Shown piece after piece: positions 51,364 to 62,216 of a DNA stretch of 64,000 nt. Location of the stretch: positions 62,001 to 126,000 of the forward strand of contig CAMUKG010000005.1 of NCBI GenBank assembly GCA_947089425.1, given 5' to 3'. How positions within the stretch are numbered: position 1 is the stretch's first letter; every line of letters begins with the position of its first letter. The notes under the pieces are model-generated. The model was not told the origin of the DNA. It ran no database searches and saw only the letters and a list, made by a program, of their open reading frames with translations. The DNA comes from an uncultured Clostridia bacterium (lineage in GTDB: Bacteria; Bacillota; Clostridia; Christensenellales; Pumilibacteraceae). Both the position numbers and the translations under genes were made by a program.

Positions 51364-53580
51364 ATGCGGTATATAAACAAAGAATACGGGTTTGCGTTCC
51401 GCCCGCCGTTTAACGATAAGTTCTACGAGGAAAAGCGCGAGGGCCCCGAAATAACCGACGAAAACTATCCTTGCAGATATTTGCAAGGCGTGGGCTATGA
51501 CTATGCGGCGATAAACGGAGCGATGCTTGTCGGAAAATACGGCTCTATGTGGGGCATAAAAGTTTGTTGTTTCGACGGCAAAAAATGGCTCGATAATGAC
51601 GATTTCGTGAACAATCTAAGCGCGAGTTGCGCCAACACGGCAGACGGAAGCTTTGCGCATTTCGCAAGCGGAGCTCTCAGCGCAAAATGGGTTAAGCACA
51701 ACGAGCAAAGCATAATACTTCAAGTTTCGGCGCGCAAAAAGCTTCGTGTCAGAGTTATTTTTTATCCGTTTTATACGACGTTCAGCGAGCTCAGCATAGA
51801 GGATTCGCACGTGCAAGGCAGGTGCCCTTATGTTGCGGTGGTTCCGGGCGATATTTCTCTCAGCGATGCGAACGCGGTGTATACGGGCAGATATTTGGCG
51901 GTAGGCGACTCAGAGCCCGAGCGCGAATACTTTATGGCGCAAAGTTTCAATAAGCCGAGCGACAGCGCGAACGGCGCGTTTAACGAAGCCATAATGGAAT
52001 TCGTAATCAACAAAAATCAACCGAGCATATACGTCTATGCGGCTGTGGGCGACGAAAAAATATTTTCTTCGGACGTTCCGCGCATGGATAAAATCATAAG
52101 CCAAATAGAAACGGCGGAGCTACGGTACGGCGTTAACAAAACTATGGGAACGGGTGTGCTCGGCGCTCCCGCCGAACGTATGCTCAATTCGGTGCTGTGG
52201 TCGCGAATTTACTATCCGTATCTTTTAACCGAAATATATTCGCCGCAGCGTTCGGTGCTAAACAGTCATTTCGATATTCGCGGACTCGAAGAAAATTGTT
52301 GCGCCGTTTTGGGGTGCCTTACGGGGATAGACAAAGCCGCTAACCAACTCAATTACACAATAGAAGATAAAGTTATGGCGTCGCTTGCCGTTTGGCACGT
52401 TCTCGCTCATTCGTCGGACAAAAGCGACATGCTGAAACTATATAATAAGCTTGCCGATTTGTATCCGCCCGACCCGCGTCCCGTTGTGTGCGGTTCGGAT
52501 AAAAAAGAGGTAGCATATAAATGGACGGATTCGCCTCTTAAAGAAAAATACAACACTATGCAAATGTACAGCTTGGATTTGACTTGCCTCAAATTGCTGT
52601 CGTTCGACATTTTGGAGCGAATTTGCTACATGTCGGGGCTCACCAACGAAGAGCGTTATGCCAAAGCGCGCCGCGACCTTGTGCAGGTTATAAACGATAT
52701 ATTCTGGAACGAGGAAGAGGGAATATATATGGAGCGGTACGTTACGGGGCAATGGGCGCACAGCTACGGCGCGAACAGTTTTTATCCGCTCATAGCGGGA
52801 GCGGTCGACACGCCTCAAAAGTTGGGCGCTTTAATCAGTAATCTTACCGACACTTCGCGCTTTTGGGGTAACTATATAATTCCCACGCTTAGCATAAACA
52901 ATCGCGAATACGGTCAAAAGGGCAAACCTACAAACAACGGACACCGAAACCCGCCGTTTTTGCAATATCGCGGCAGTATTGTGCCGTACGTAAACTATAT
53001 AATTTATCACGGTTTATGCCGTTACGGTTTGGATGAAATCGCGGGTATGGTCGCATACAAATCCGCACGCCTTTGGCAGAACAACGAAAACGACAACGTG
53101 GAAAACTATTCGCTGTATCTTCCGAACGGAAAACGCTACAAATCGAAAGAATATCTTTCGGCTCACGGCAATATGCTTGCCATGATAGGGTTGCAAGAAT
53201 TGCTAGATTTGGAATATTTTCGTCCCGACTTAAAAACCAACTCGCTTAGATTCGGCACGTTTGTGGAAGGGAATCACTCGATTTCGAGTTTGAGAATGCT
53301 CGGACATTCTTACAGCATAGAAGCGAACGATTTGCAAACCACGCTCATAGTAGACGACGTGAATATATTTCGCGGCGAGGGCGGAAAATTCGTTGTGAGA
53401 AACTTTTTGGATTCGAGCGGCGGGTGCGAATTTATGATAGACGCTCACGCTAACGTTACCGTGCATTTGAATATGCCTTGCGATGACAAGAAAAGTACCG
53501 TAAAATACTTTTTTATCGTGCCTGTGGGGCGCTCTAAGGTGGTGGCGGATAACGGTATGGTGAATATTCAGCCCGTGTAA
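51364..53580 (+). CDS. (alpha/alpha)6-barrel glycoside hydrolase, MGH1/GH63-like
   Basis: The 738-residue protein has a beta-rich N-terminal third (about 1-260) and an (alpha/alpha)6 barrel (about 265-640). Barrel motifs are NDIFWNEEEGIYMERY, GANSFYPLIAGAV, RFWGNYIIPTLSINN, PPFLQYRGSIVPYVNYIIY and EYLSAHGNMLAMIG. These fit the MGH1-like / GH63-GH37 clan of mannosylglycerate hydrolase, glucosidase and trehalase. No signal peptide is seen, so it acts in the cytoplasm. The N-terminal domain and the C-terminal beta domain are of uncertain use. It lies 12 nt behind RNase G. Confidence 0.75.
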   Translation: MRYINKEYGFAFRPPFNDKFYEEKREGPEITDENYPCRYLQGVGYDYAAINGAMLVGKYGSMWGIKVCCFDGKKWLDNDDFVNNLSASCANTADGSFAHFASGALSAKWVKHNEQSIILQVSARKKLRVRVIFYPFYTTFSELSIEDSHVQGRCPYVAVVPGDISLSDANAVYTGRYLAVGDSEPEREYFMAQSFNKPSDSANGAFNEAIMEFVINKNQPSIYVYAAVGDEKIFSSDVPRMDKIISQIETAELRYGVNKTMGTGVLGAPAERMLNSVLWSRIYYPYLLTEIYSPQRSVLNSHFDIRGLEENCCAVLGCLTGIDKAANQLNYTIEDKVMASLAVWHVLAHSSDKSDMLKLYNKLADLYPPDPRPVVCGSDKKEVAYKWTDSPLKEKYNTMQMYSLDLTCLKLLSFDILERICYMSGLTNEERYAKARRDLVQVINDIFWNEEEGIYMERYVTGQWAHSYGANSFYPLIAGAVDTPQKLGALISNLTDTSRFWGNYIIPTLSINNREYGQKGKPTNNGHRNPPFLQYRGSIVPYVNYIIYHGLCRYGLDEIAGMVAYKSARLWQNNENDNVENYSLYLPNGKRYKSKEYLSAHGNMLAMIGLQELLDLEYFRPDLKTNSLRFGTFVEGNHSISSLRMLGHSYSIEANDLQTTLIVDDVNIFRGEGGKFVVRNFLDSSGGCEFMIDAHANVTVHLNMPCDDKKSTVKYFFIVPVGRSKVVADNGMVNIQPV

Positions 53581-53596
53581 TTTGCTTTCAAAATTA

Positions 53597-53631
53597 AAAA
53601 AGCTACCGTATTATTTCAGACGGTAGCTTTA
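53597..53631 (+). terminator. Intrinsic terminator after the glycosidase
   Basis: AAAGCTACCGT pairs with ACGGTAGCTTT around a 10 nt loop, followed by an A/T-rich run. Confidence 0.65.
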
Positions 53632-53640
53632 TATTTACGC

Positions 53641-53684
53641 AAGGCGCCGATTTAACGCAAAAAGTTTTAGTCGGCGCCTTTTTT
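53641..53684 (+). terminator. Second intrinsic terminator, in tandem
   Basis: AAGGCGCCGA (53641-53650) pairs perfectly with TCGGCGCCTT (53671-53680), followed by TTTT. Two terminators stand in a row here. The remaining 53690-53860 holds no gene that I can see. Confidence 0.75.
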
Positions 53685-53861
53685 CGTCTTTTATAAGACA
53701 GATGTCTTAAATTTTCGGATAATGGGGCGTCGGTATAATTTAGGGTGGAAGTTAAAAAATTTTGTGAAAAATCTTTGCCTTGTAACATTAGATTGCACGG
53801 AAATAGAATGTTTTATTCGCGGTTGAGCGTGTTTTTATATAAAAAGATATTTCAATTATTA

Positions 53862-53899
53862 AAAGACCGTTCAAACTTCAAACGAGTTTAAACGGTCTT
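53862..53899 (-). terminator. Terminator of the groESL operon
   Basis: AAAGACCGTT and AACGGTCTT form a stem extended by CAAAC/GTTTA; on the minus strand it is followed by a T-rich run. It lies 28 nt behind the groEL stop. Confidence 0.75.
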
Positions 53900-53926
53900 A
53901 TTTAAGTTAAGTTATTTTTTTACGGC

Positions 53927-55570
<1,644 letters not shown>

Positions 55571-55855
55571 TTATTCTATAACGGCAAGAACGTCGCTCTG
55601 ACGCATAATCGTGACTTCTTTGCCGTCGATTTTGAATTCGCTGCCCGCGTACTTGGAATAAAGCACCTTGTCGCCGACTTTAACTTCCATTACCACTTCT
55701 TTGCCGTCAACGTTTCCGCCGGGTCCTACGGCAATTACTTTTGCCATTTGCGGCTTTTCTTGGTCTTTCGCAAGAAGAACTATGCCGCTTTTGGTCTTTT
55801 CTTCGGTGTCAACCGGCTCTATCACGATTCGGTCGAACAAAGGTCTGATTTTCAT
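55571..55855 (-). CDS. groES: Co-chaperonin GroES
   Basis: This 94-residue GroES begins KIRPLFDRIVIEPVDTEEKT, has the mobile loop SGIVLLAKDQEKPQ and GPGGNVDGKEV. The start at 55855 has AGGAGG ahead. The frame is open further upstream, but those codons do not match the family. Confidence 0.97.
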   Translation of the reverse strand: MKIRPLFDRIVIEPVDTEEKTKSGIVLLAKDQEKPQMAKVIAVGPGGNVDGKEVVMEVKVGDKVLYSKYAGSEFKIDGKEVTIMRQSDVLAVIE

Positions 55856-56022
55856 GATTTTATATCCTCCTGAATAAATTATTAACACGAACATTAAATA
55901 TAATAGCTTAAAAGACAAAAAATAGCAACTGTTTTTAAGTCTTTGTCGCGCGTATTCGGTCGAAAAAAATTTTCGGCGCAAAGTCGCGGCTATTATTGCG
56001 AAAGTCGTCGGCGAAAAGTTTT

Positions 56023-56046
56023 TTTGACTTTCTTTGACCTTTGACT
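56023..56046 (-). promoter_or_regulatory. CtsR operator upstream of groES
   Basis: On the minus strand three heptads AGTCAAA, GGTCAAA and (after GAA) AGTCAAA form the CtsR box pattern GGTCAAA-N3-RGTCAAA plus an extra heptad. They begin about 9 nt after the -10, so repressor binding would block initiation. Confidence 0.85.
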
Positions 56047-56055
56047 TTCGAGCAT

Positions 56056-56085
56056 ATTATAACGCCGCCAAATTAAGTTTGTCAA
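56056..56085 (-). promoter_or_regulatory. groESL promoter
   Basis: On the minus strand TTGACA (complement of 56080-56085), an 18 bp spacer and TATAAT (complement of 56056-56061) precede the CtsR boxes. Confidence 0.75.
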
Positions 56086-56144
56086 GGAATTTCAACATAT
56101 TTTTACAACTTTTTTTACGTCTTTGCGTTGCGGCGCGTTTTTGC

Positions 56145-56174
56145 TTGCAAATACTCTTTTTTATATGTTACAAT
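56145..56174 (+). promoter_or_regulatory. Promoter of the dCMP deaminase gene
   Basis: TTGCAA (56145-56150), an 18 bp spacer and TACAAT (56169-56174) lie 35 nt before ATG 56210. Confidence 0.55.
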
Positions 56175-56209
56175 ATATATGTAATTCAATTAAAACGAGG
56201 GACGGCTTT

Positions 56210-56677
56210 ATGCAAACGAGCGCGGATAGCAAATGGGATAAGAGGTTTATGGAAGTGGCAGACTTGGTCGCTTCGTGGTCGAGCTGTTTTCAAGAGAACA
56301 GGCAGGTGGGGGCGGTAATCGCTCGCAACAAAAGAATACTCACAACGGGATATAACGGAGCGAGTAGCGGCGTTAAAAGTTGCAAGGAGCGCGGAGTGTG
56401 CCTTCGCAGAGAGCTGAATATACCTTCGGGAACGCGTCACGAGGTGTGTTATGCCACTCATGCCGAACAAAACGCTATAATTCAAGCGGCGAGAATGGGA
56501 TTGAGCGTTGAGGGCGCAACGCTATATTGCACTCATCAGCCTTGTGTGATTTGCGCAAAAATGATAATCAACAGCGGTATATCTCGCATAGTTTACCGCG
56601 AAGGTTATCCCGACGAATTTTCGTTGCAGCTTTTGGGCGAGGCGGGAGTGCAAATCGAAAAGTTTTCGGAAAAGTAG
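56210..56677 (+). CDS. dCMP deaminase (ComEB-like)
   Basis: The 155-residue cytidine/deoxycytidylate deaminase has the zinc motif THAEQNAII with the catalytic Glu and PCVICAKMI with two Cys ligands. An insert [13 protein letters not shown] fits the dCMP-deaminase class. It makes dUMP for dTMP synthesis. ATG 56210 is chosen because CGAGGG lies 9-13 nt ahead. It sits between the divergent groES and ctsR promoters without obvious functional tie. Confidence 0.88.
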   Translation: MQTSADSKWDKRFMEVADLVASWSSCFQENRQVGAVIARNKRILTTGYNGASSGVKSCKERGVCLRRELNIPSGTRHEVCYATHAEQNAIIQAARMGLSVEGATLYCTHQPCVICAKMIINSGISRIVYREGYPDEFSLQLLGEAGVQIEKFSEK

Positions 56678-56749
56678 CATTATCTTTGACGAATTTTAAT
56701 GGTTTCGAAAACTCAGTAAAAAATAAATAAAAAATTTTTTGTAAACCCC

Positions 56750-56778
56750 TTGACAAATTTTGAAAGGGGGTTTATAAT
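56750..56778 (+). promoter_or_regulatory. Promoter of the ctsR operon
   Basis: TTGACA (56750-56755), a 17 bp spacer and TATAAT (56773-56778) are consensus, followed immediately by CtsR boxes. Confidence 0.85.
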
Positions 56779-56787
56779 ATGCTCGAA

Positions 56788-56811
56788 AGTCAAAGGTCAA
56801 AGAAAGTCAAA
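56788..56811 (+). promoter_or_regulatory. CtsR operator upstream of ctsR
   Basis: Three heptads, AGTCAAA (56788-56794), GGTCAAA (56795-56801) and AGTCAAA (56805-56811), repeat the groES operator exactly, so ctsR is autoregulated. From the -10 onward the 40 bp 56772-56811 equals the complement of 56023-56062. Confidence 0.88.
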
Positions 56812-56893
56812 CTTTTTGAGGCTTGCGACGAATTACTTGCCGTTGCGGTGCAATAATATAGTTATATAGCAGCGCTCGGCGAAGGAGGGCATT

Positions 56894-57376
56894 ATGGCGA
56901 ATATAAGCGATTTAATAGAAGCGTTTTTGCTCAACACACTCGGTGACGACGACAGTTTGAGCATAAGCAGAAATGAGCTTGCTAACTATTTTTCATGCGC
57001 GCCGAGCCAAATAAACTATGTTTTAAGCACGAGGTTCACTCCCGAACGAGGTTATACTATAGAATCGCGTAGGGGCGGAGGCGGATTTATTACGGTGGTG
57101 CGAATAAATCAACCGCCGCACGAAATGCTCGAAGAACTTATAGGGCACACGATAGCCGAAGGGCTTTCGTATAACAGAGCGTGTCAAATACTCGACCGAA
57201 TGGAGTCGGAAGAACTTTTGAGCGAGAACGAGTCGCAACTGTTAAAAGTTGTGCTTAGCGACAAATCGCTCGTCGCGCCCGCGCTTGCCAAAGACGGATT
57301 GCGCGCAAGCATTATGAAGTCGGTTTTATTATATCTGCTTAAAATGACTGACGACGGCGTGCCGCCGAGAAACTAA
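56894..57376 (+). CDS. ctsR: Heat-shock repressor CtsR
   Basis: This 160-residue winged-helix repressor of class III heat-shock genes begins NISDLIEAFLLNTLGDDDSL. Its DNA-binding wing contains YTIESRRGGGGFITVVRI, and the C-terminal dimer domain follows. GGAGGG precedes the ATG. It opens the operon ctsR-mcsA-mcsB-clpC. Confidence 0.96.
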   Translation: MANISDLIEAFLLNTLGDDDSLSISRNELANYFSCAPSQINYVLSTRFTPERGYTIESRRGGGGFITVVRINQPPHEMLEELIGHTIAEGLSYNRACQILDRMESEELLSENESQLLKVVLSDKSLVAPALAKDGLRASIMKSVLLYLLKMTDDGVPPRN

Positions 57377-57414
57377 ATAGGTTAAAATAAAATATAAATG
57401 GAGGTAAGCGCATT

Positions 57415-57918
57415 ATGAAATGCGACGAATGCGGAAAGCGCGAAGCGACTTTCCATTCAATAAAGAAAATAAACGGCGTAACCACCGAGCGACATTTGTG
57501 TAGCGAATGTCAAAAGAAGTACGGCGGAAGCCTCATGAAAATGTCGGGACTCGGTAATCTTTTCGGCGGATTGGGGAGCTTTTTCGACGAGCCGCGTCTG
57601 TCCGCCCGCAATGAATATATTTGTCCGTCTTGCGGAACGACGGGCGACGAGTTTCTAAGAACGGGATTTGTGGGATGTTCTAACTGCTATAAAGAGTTTG
57701 CACCCATTATTATGCCTGTCATAAGACGTATGCAAGGAGACGTAAGTCACGTTGGAAAAGTGCCTTTGGGGGTTGAAAACAGCGTGAGCATGGAATACGA
57801 CCGACTCAAAAAAGAACTTGAAAAGGCAATAGAGCTCGAAGAATACGAGCAAGCGGGTATTATCCGCGACAGAATGCGCCAACTTAAAGGAGAATCGAGC
57901 GATGAACGGAAATTATAA
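57415..57918 (+). CDS. mcsA: McsA, activator of the McsB arginine kinase
   Basis: The 167-residue protein has two zinc-finger pairs: CDECGKRE with CSECQKKYGG, and CPSCGTTG with CSNCYKEF. The C-terminal UVR motif is KELEKAIELEEYEQAGIIRD. It binds and activates McsB. It overlaps mcsB by 17 nt. Confidence 0.94.
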   Translation: MKCDECGKREATFHSIKKINGVTTERHLCSECQKKYGGSLMKMSGLGNLFGGLGSFFDEPRLSARNEYICPSCGTTGDEFLRTGFVGCSNCYKEFAPIIMPVIRRMQGDVSHVGKVPLGVENSVSMEYDRLKKELEKAIELEEYEQAGIIRDRMRQLKGESSDERKL

Positions 57919-58942
57919 CGACGTTGTTGTAACGAGCAGAGTTCGGCTTGCGCGAAATGCCGACGGCTTGCCGTATCCTTATAAATTAAACGATGACAGA
58001 GCGCTCTTGCTTGCGAAAAAGGTTTGCGACGCAGTGAACAAACGCTCTTCCGAACCGTCCGACGTTGAAAACGGCGACGCCGATTACGCGCTTTATCGCA
58101 TGGAATCGATAAACGACATAGACGGCGAAGTGTTGCGCGAAAAGCATTTAATCAGCGCCGATTTGCTTGAAAATAAAAAATACGGCGCCGCTATTATAAA
58201 CGGTAGCGAAACGGTAAGCGTTATGGTGGGCGAGGAAGATCACATACGAGAGCAGTGCATTTTGCAAGGTTTCGATTTGCATGGCGCTTATCATAAAATT
58301 AACGCTGTCGACGACGATATATCGAAAGCTATCAAATTCGCTTATGACGCCAAACTCGGATATTTGACGAGTTGCCCCACTAATATAGGCACGGGGATGC
58401 GCGCTTCGGCGATGATGTTTTTGCCCGGTCTCGGTATTACTCGCAACCTCGAACAATGCGTGGGCGCTGTGGCGCGACTTAACATGACGATACGCGGCGT
58501 GTACGGCGAGGGGAGCGAGGCGGACGGGTATTTGTATCAAATATCAAATCAAAAAACTTTGGGCGTATCCGAACAAGAAATTCTCGGTTCCGTTCAAGCG
58601 TCGATAGGGCACATAGCCGATGCGGAATTGCACGCTCGCGAACAGTTGTTTAAAGAAAACAGCGTTGCGATGAAAGACAGAATTTTCCGCTCTTACGGTG
58701 TGCTTTGCAATGCCTACACTCTCGACAGTAAAGAATTTATGAAGTTGTTCGCTATGGTTAAGCTCGGAGTGTTCTACGAACTTTTAAAGGTGAGCGACTC
58801 TCAGCGCTTTGAAAAACTTGTAACCGACGCTCAACCCGCCAATATTCTCAACCTTAGCGGAAAGCAACTCGGAGAGGAAGAACGCGACGTGTTTCGCGCG
58901 GCATACGTCTCGAAAACGCTCAAAAGCATTTGTAAAAGATAG
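57902..58942 (+). CDS. mcsB: Protein-arginine kinase McsB
   Basis: This 346-residue phosphagen-kinase-fold enzyme phosphorylates arginines to mark proteins for ClpCP. Motifs are VVTSRVRLARNADGLPYP, GEEDHIREQCILQGFDL, LGYLTSCPTNIGTGMRAS and GEGSEADGYLYQISNQKTLG. It is full-length. Confidence 0.96.
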   Translation: MNGNYNDVVVTSRVRLARNADGLPYPYKLNDDRALLLAKKVCDAVNKRSSEPSDVENGDADYALYRMESINDIDGEVLREKHLISADLLENKKYGAAIINGSETVSVMVGEEDHIREQCILQGFDLHGAYHKINAVDDDISKAIKFAYDAKLGYLTSCPTNIGTGMRASAMMFLPGLGITRNLEQCVGAVARLNMTIRGVYGEGSEADGYLYQISNQKTLGVSEQEILGSVQASIGHIADAELHAREQLFKENSVAMKDRIFRSYGVLCNAYTLDSKEFMKLFAMVKLGVFYELLKVSDSQRFEKLVTDAQPANILNLSGKQLGEEERDVFRAAYVSKTLKSICKR

Positions 58943-59061
58943 CTTTTGGCTATAAATTCGACTATTATGTAAGGCATACTAATATATTTTTTAAAATTTA
59001 ATTTAAAAGCATATTGTTTTTAAATAAGAAACGGCGGTTTTGAGCCGCAGGAGGTAAAATT

Positions 59062-61473
59062 ATGGCATTTCCCGTTTCAGAAAATATGAAAAAAGCGCTC
59101 GACAACGCGCGCGAAATCGCGGTGCGTTACAGTAGCCCCGTTATAGGTACCGAACACATGCTGTACGGTTTGCTTACGGTTGAAAACAGTTTTGCGGGGC
59201 AATTATTGCGAGAGGGCGGTTTGGCTCCGTTCGTTCTCGAAATGTTGTTCGACAGTTCCGACCATGTTGCGGGCGTAAATCCCGATTTGACCGACCGCGT
59301 GCAAAACACGTTTATGGCTGCACAACAAATCAGTCAGAGCAACGGCGGCACGTTTGTTGGAACTGAACATTTTCTTTACAGTATGTTGCAAGATTCCACT
59401 TCGGTGGCATACGGCATCGTTTCGAAGTACATGAACGTGAACGCCGTGTTGCAACGTTTGAGAATGGCAATAGGAACGGGGCGCGCCGACGCTTCGGGCA
59501 CGGCTGCAAACGGGGGAACTTCGCTTCCCGCCCAACTTGCCGATTTGGGAATAGATATGACCGAGCGAGCCCGCGAGCATAAAATCGACCCCGTTATAGG
59601 TCGTAAAGAGGAAATCGAACGAATAATACAAATTTTGTGCCGCAAGACCAAAAACAACCCAGTGTTAATCGGCGAGCCCGGCGTGGGAAAGAGCGCCGTT
59701 GTGGAAGGGCTTTGCAATGCGATTGTCGAGGGCAACGTGCCCGAGCTTCTCAAAAACAAAATAGTGTTCAGTTTGGATTTGGGTTCTCTTATGGCGGGAA
59801 CCAAATATCGAGGCTCGTTGGAAGAAAAACTCAAAAACGCTATCGACCTAATAAAGTCGCAACAGAATATAATAGTGTTTATCGACGAGTTGCACACTCT
59901 TGCGCAAGCGGGAAGCAAAGACGGAGAAGTGTCGCCCGCCGATATATTGAAGCCGTATCTTGCGCGCGGCGAAATGCAAACAATCGGAGCCACTACTACC
60001 GACGAATACCGAAAGTTTATAGAAACGGATAAGGCTCTCGAAAGAAGATTTCAGCCCATTATTGTCGCGCCTCCAAGCGTGGACGACACGATAGAAATTT
60101 TACGCGGGCTACGCGAAAATTACGAAGCTTTCCACAAAGTGAAAATTTCGGACGAAGCCCTCGTTGCGGCGGCAAAGCTGAGCGACCGTTATATTATGGA
60201 TAGGTTTTTGCCCGATAAGGCAATCGACCTCATTGACGAAGCTATGAGCAAAGCCAAAGTAGGAAACAATACCGTGCCGGGAGGAGTTAAAGAACTCGAA
60301 GAGGAATTGCGTTTGCTCGAAAGGAAGAAGCAAGAAGCTCTCGGGCGCGAAGACTATAAAGCGGCTACCGAAATACGCGACCGCAAGAATGAAATCAATA
60401 AGAAAATCGAGCAGCTCAAACTAAGTTGGAGCAAAGACGCAGAGCGCGGCGGCGTTGTGATCGGAGCGGAAGAAATAGCCGAAGTGGTAAGCAAATGGAC
60501 TAAAATTCCGGTAACGAAATTAACCGAAACCGAAACGGAAAGGCTTGTTCACCTCGAAGAGATTTTGCACAAACGTGTTATAGGTCAAAACGACGCCGTT
60601 GTAAGCGTGGCAAAAGCTATTCGGCGCGCTCGTGCGGGGTTAAAAGACGTCAACCGTCCCATAGGTACGTTTTTGTTCTTGGGACCTACGGGCGTGGGCA
60701 AAACGGAGCTCACCAAAGCGCTCGGCGAAGCTATGTTCGACGACGAGAACGCCGTAATTCGTTTGGATATGTCCGAATATATGGAGTCGCACTCTGTAAG
60801 CAAGCTTATAGGCGCCCCTCCGGGATATGTGGGATTCGACGACGGCGGGCAACTTACCGAGCAAGTTCGCAGAAAGCCGTATTCGGTGGTTTTGTTCGAC
60901 GAAATCGAAAAAGCGCATCCCGACGTGTATAACGCGCTACTGCAAATTCTCGACGACGGCAGAATGACCGACAGTCAGGGCAGAGTGGTCAGCTTTAAAA
61001 ATACCATAATAATTATGACGAGCAATGCGGGCGTTTCGGAACTCAAACAAAACAATCGCAGTCTCGGGTTCTCTTCGCAGTCTTCCGAAGCTCCCGACGA
61101 AAAACGTACCGAAGAAATTCTCACCGAAGCGCTTAAAAGGCATTTCAAGCCCGAATTTTTGAATAGGATAGACGTGGTTAGCATTTTCCATCACCTCAGT
61201 CGCGACGACATAAAGCGCATTGCGGTTATTATGCTCGGCAAGGTTGAGAAATCTCTCGCGGAGCGAAACATATCGCTTAAACTTACCGAAGGAGCTATGG
61301 ACTTTATTACAAAGCGCGGTTACGACCCCGAATACGGAGCGCGTCCGCTTCGCAGGGTTATAGAGCAATATGTTGAAGATAACGTTGCCGAAGCTATTTT
61401 GGCGGGGGGCATTCGCGACGGAGGCACCGTTGCGGTTGACATAAGCGCCGACGGACAGGTTAAAATAAGCTGA
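59062..61473 (+). CDS. clpC: AAA+ unfoldase ClpC
   Basis: This 803-residue HSP100 ATPase has an N-domain (1-150), a first AAA domain with GEPGVGKSAVVEGL, a middle coiled-coil with UVR-like KKQEALGREDYKAATEIRD, and a second AAA domain with GPTGVGKTELTKAL and FDEIEKAHPDVYNALLQ. It feeds ClpP. AGGAGG lies ahead of the ATG. The 119 nt before it show no clear promoter, so it is likely read through from ctsR. Confidence 0.97.
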   Translation: MAFPVSENMKKALDNAREIAVRYSSPVIGTEHMLYGLLTVENSFAGQLLREGGLAPFVLEMLFDSSDHVAGVNPDLTDRVQNTFMAAQQISQSNGGTFVGTEHFLYSMLQDSTSVAYGIVSKYMNVNAVLQRLRMAIGTGRADASGTAANGGTSLPAQLADLGIDMTERAREHKIDPVIGRKEEIERIIQILCRKTKNNPVLIGEPGVGKSAVVEGLCNAIVEGNVPELLKNKIVFSLDLGSLMAGTKYRGSLEEKLKNAIDLIKSQQNIIVFIDELHTLAQAGSKDGEVSPADILKPYLARGEMQTIGATTTDEYRKFIETDKALERRFQPIIVAPPSVDDTIEILRGLRENYEAFHKVKISDEALVAAAKLSDRYIMDRFLPDKAIDLIDEAMSKAKVGNNTVPGGVKELEEELRLLERKKQEALGREDYKAATEIRDRKNEINKKIEQLKLSWSKDAERGGVVIGAEEIAEVVSKWTKIPVTKLTETETERLVHLEEILHKRVIGQNDAVVSVAKAIRRARAGLKDVNRPIGTFLFLGPTGVGKTELTKALGEAMFDDENAVIRLDMSEYMESHSVSKLIGAPPGYVGFDDGGQLTEQVRRKPYSVVLFDEIEKAHPDVYNALLQILDDGRMTDSQGRVVSFKNTIIIMTSNAGVSELKQNNRSLGFSSQSSEAPDEKRTEEILTEALKRHFKPEFLNRIDVVSIFHHLSRDDIKRIAVIMLGKVEKSLAERNISLKLTEGAMDFITKRGYDPEYGARPLRRVIEQYVEDNVAEAILAGGIRDGGTVAVDISADGQVKIS

Positions 61474-61493
61474 TTTTTCGAAAATATTTGCAC

Positions 61494-61528
61494 AAATTCA
61501 ATATTATGCCACGCATAATATTGAATTT
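61494..61528. repeat. Perfect 15 bp palindromic repeat after clpC
   Basis: AAATTCAATATTATG and CATAATATTGAATTT are perfect complements around a 5 nt loop (CCACG). The stem is almost all A/T. A run of eight Ts comes only about 15 nt later, so a terminator role is possible but not typical; an operator is also possible. Confidence 0.5.
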
Positions 61529-61583
61529 GGATTGTAAAATTTAATTTTTTTTCTATATTGGGCATTAAATTTTAAAAACCCTA

Positions 61584-61612
61584 TTTACATTTTTTGAAAT
61601 TTATGTTACAAT
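61584..61612 (+). promoter_or_regulatory. Promoter of hpf
   Basis: TTTACA (61584-61589), a 17 bp spacer and TACAAT (61607-61612) precede a leader of about 40 nt. Confidence 0.6.
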
Positions 61613-61657
61613 ATGAGTAAGGTACGAAAGTGCCACAACATCTTAGGAGGACTAATT

Positions 61658-62188
61658 ATGAGAATCGAGTTTTTAACCAAGACCTACACTCCAAGCGAAA
61701 AGCTCAAAGACGTGATTACCAAAAAGGTCGAACGGCTTGACAAGTTTTTTGAGGACGACACGAAAGTAAAAATCCTTTTGAAAAAGGCTAACGACGTTGA
61801 AACGTTGGAACTTACTATCGTGCTCGACAGCGTAGTTATGCGCGCCGAAGTGTCGAGCGGCAATATGTATGAAAATATAGACATCGCGCTTCCTAAGCTT
61901 GAAAAGCAAATAATAAAGCACCGCTCGAAGCTTGCGGCAAAATCGAAAAAAGTGCGCTCGAAAGAGCTTGACGCGGCTTATGTTCCCGCCGCCGATAAAG
62001 AAGAGAATCACGGGGTCGTTCGTAGCAAGTCTTACGAGCTAACGCCCATGACGGTGGAAGACGCGATAGAAGAACTCGAACTCGTGGGGCACAGCTTCTA
62101 CGTTTTCAGCAATAAGTCAACCAAAAAAGTGAACGTTTTATATAAGCGTAACGACGGCGACTACGGTCTTATAGAAGCTTTGCCGTAG
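61658..62188 (+). CDS. hpf: Long-form ribosome hibernation promoting factor HPF
   Basis: The 176-residue protein has the N-terminal RaiA/YfiA domain (MRIEFLTKTYTPSEKLKDVI, to about residue 100). The C-terminal dimerising domain follows (KSYELTPMTVEDAIEELELV, VLYKRNDGDYGLIEALP). Long HPF makes 100S ribosome dimers. ATG 61658 is preferred with AGGAGG ahead; an in-frame ATG at 61613 overlaps the promoter. Confidence 0.95.
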   Translation: MRIEFLTKTYTPSEKLKDVITKKVERLDKFFEDDTKVKILLKKANDVETLELTIVLDSVVMRAEVSSGNMYENIDIALPKLEKQIIKHRSKLAAKSKKVRSKELDAAYVPAADKEENHGVVRSKSYELTPMTVEDAIEELELVGHSFYVFSNKSTKKVNVLYKRNDGDYGLIEALP

Positions 62189-62216
62189 CCGAGCGTCAAT
62201 ATAATGTAAAAGTATA

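Noticed and set aside
55856..56110. CIRCE element in front of groES
   Set aside because: No TTAGCACTC-N9-GAGTGCTAA or near match was found; CtsR boxes are present instead.
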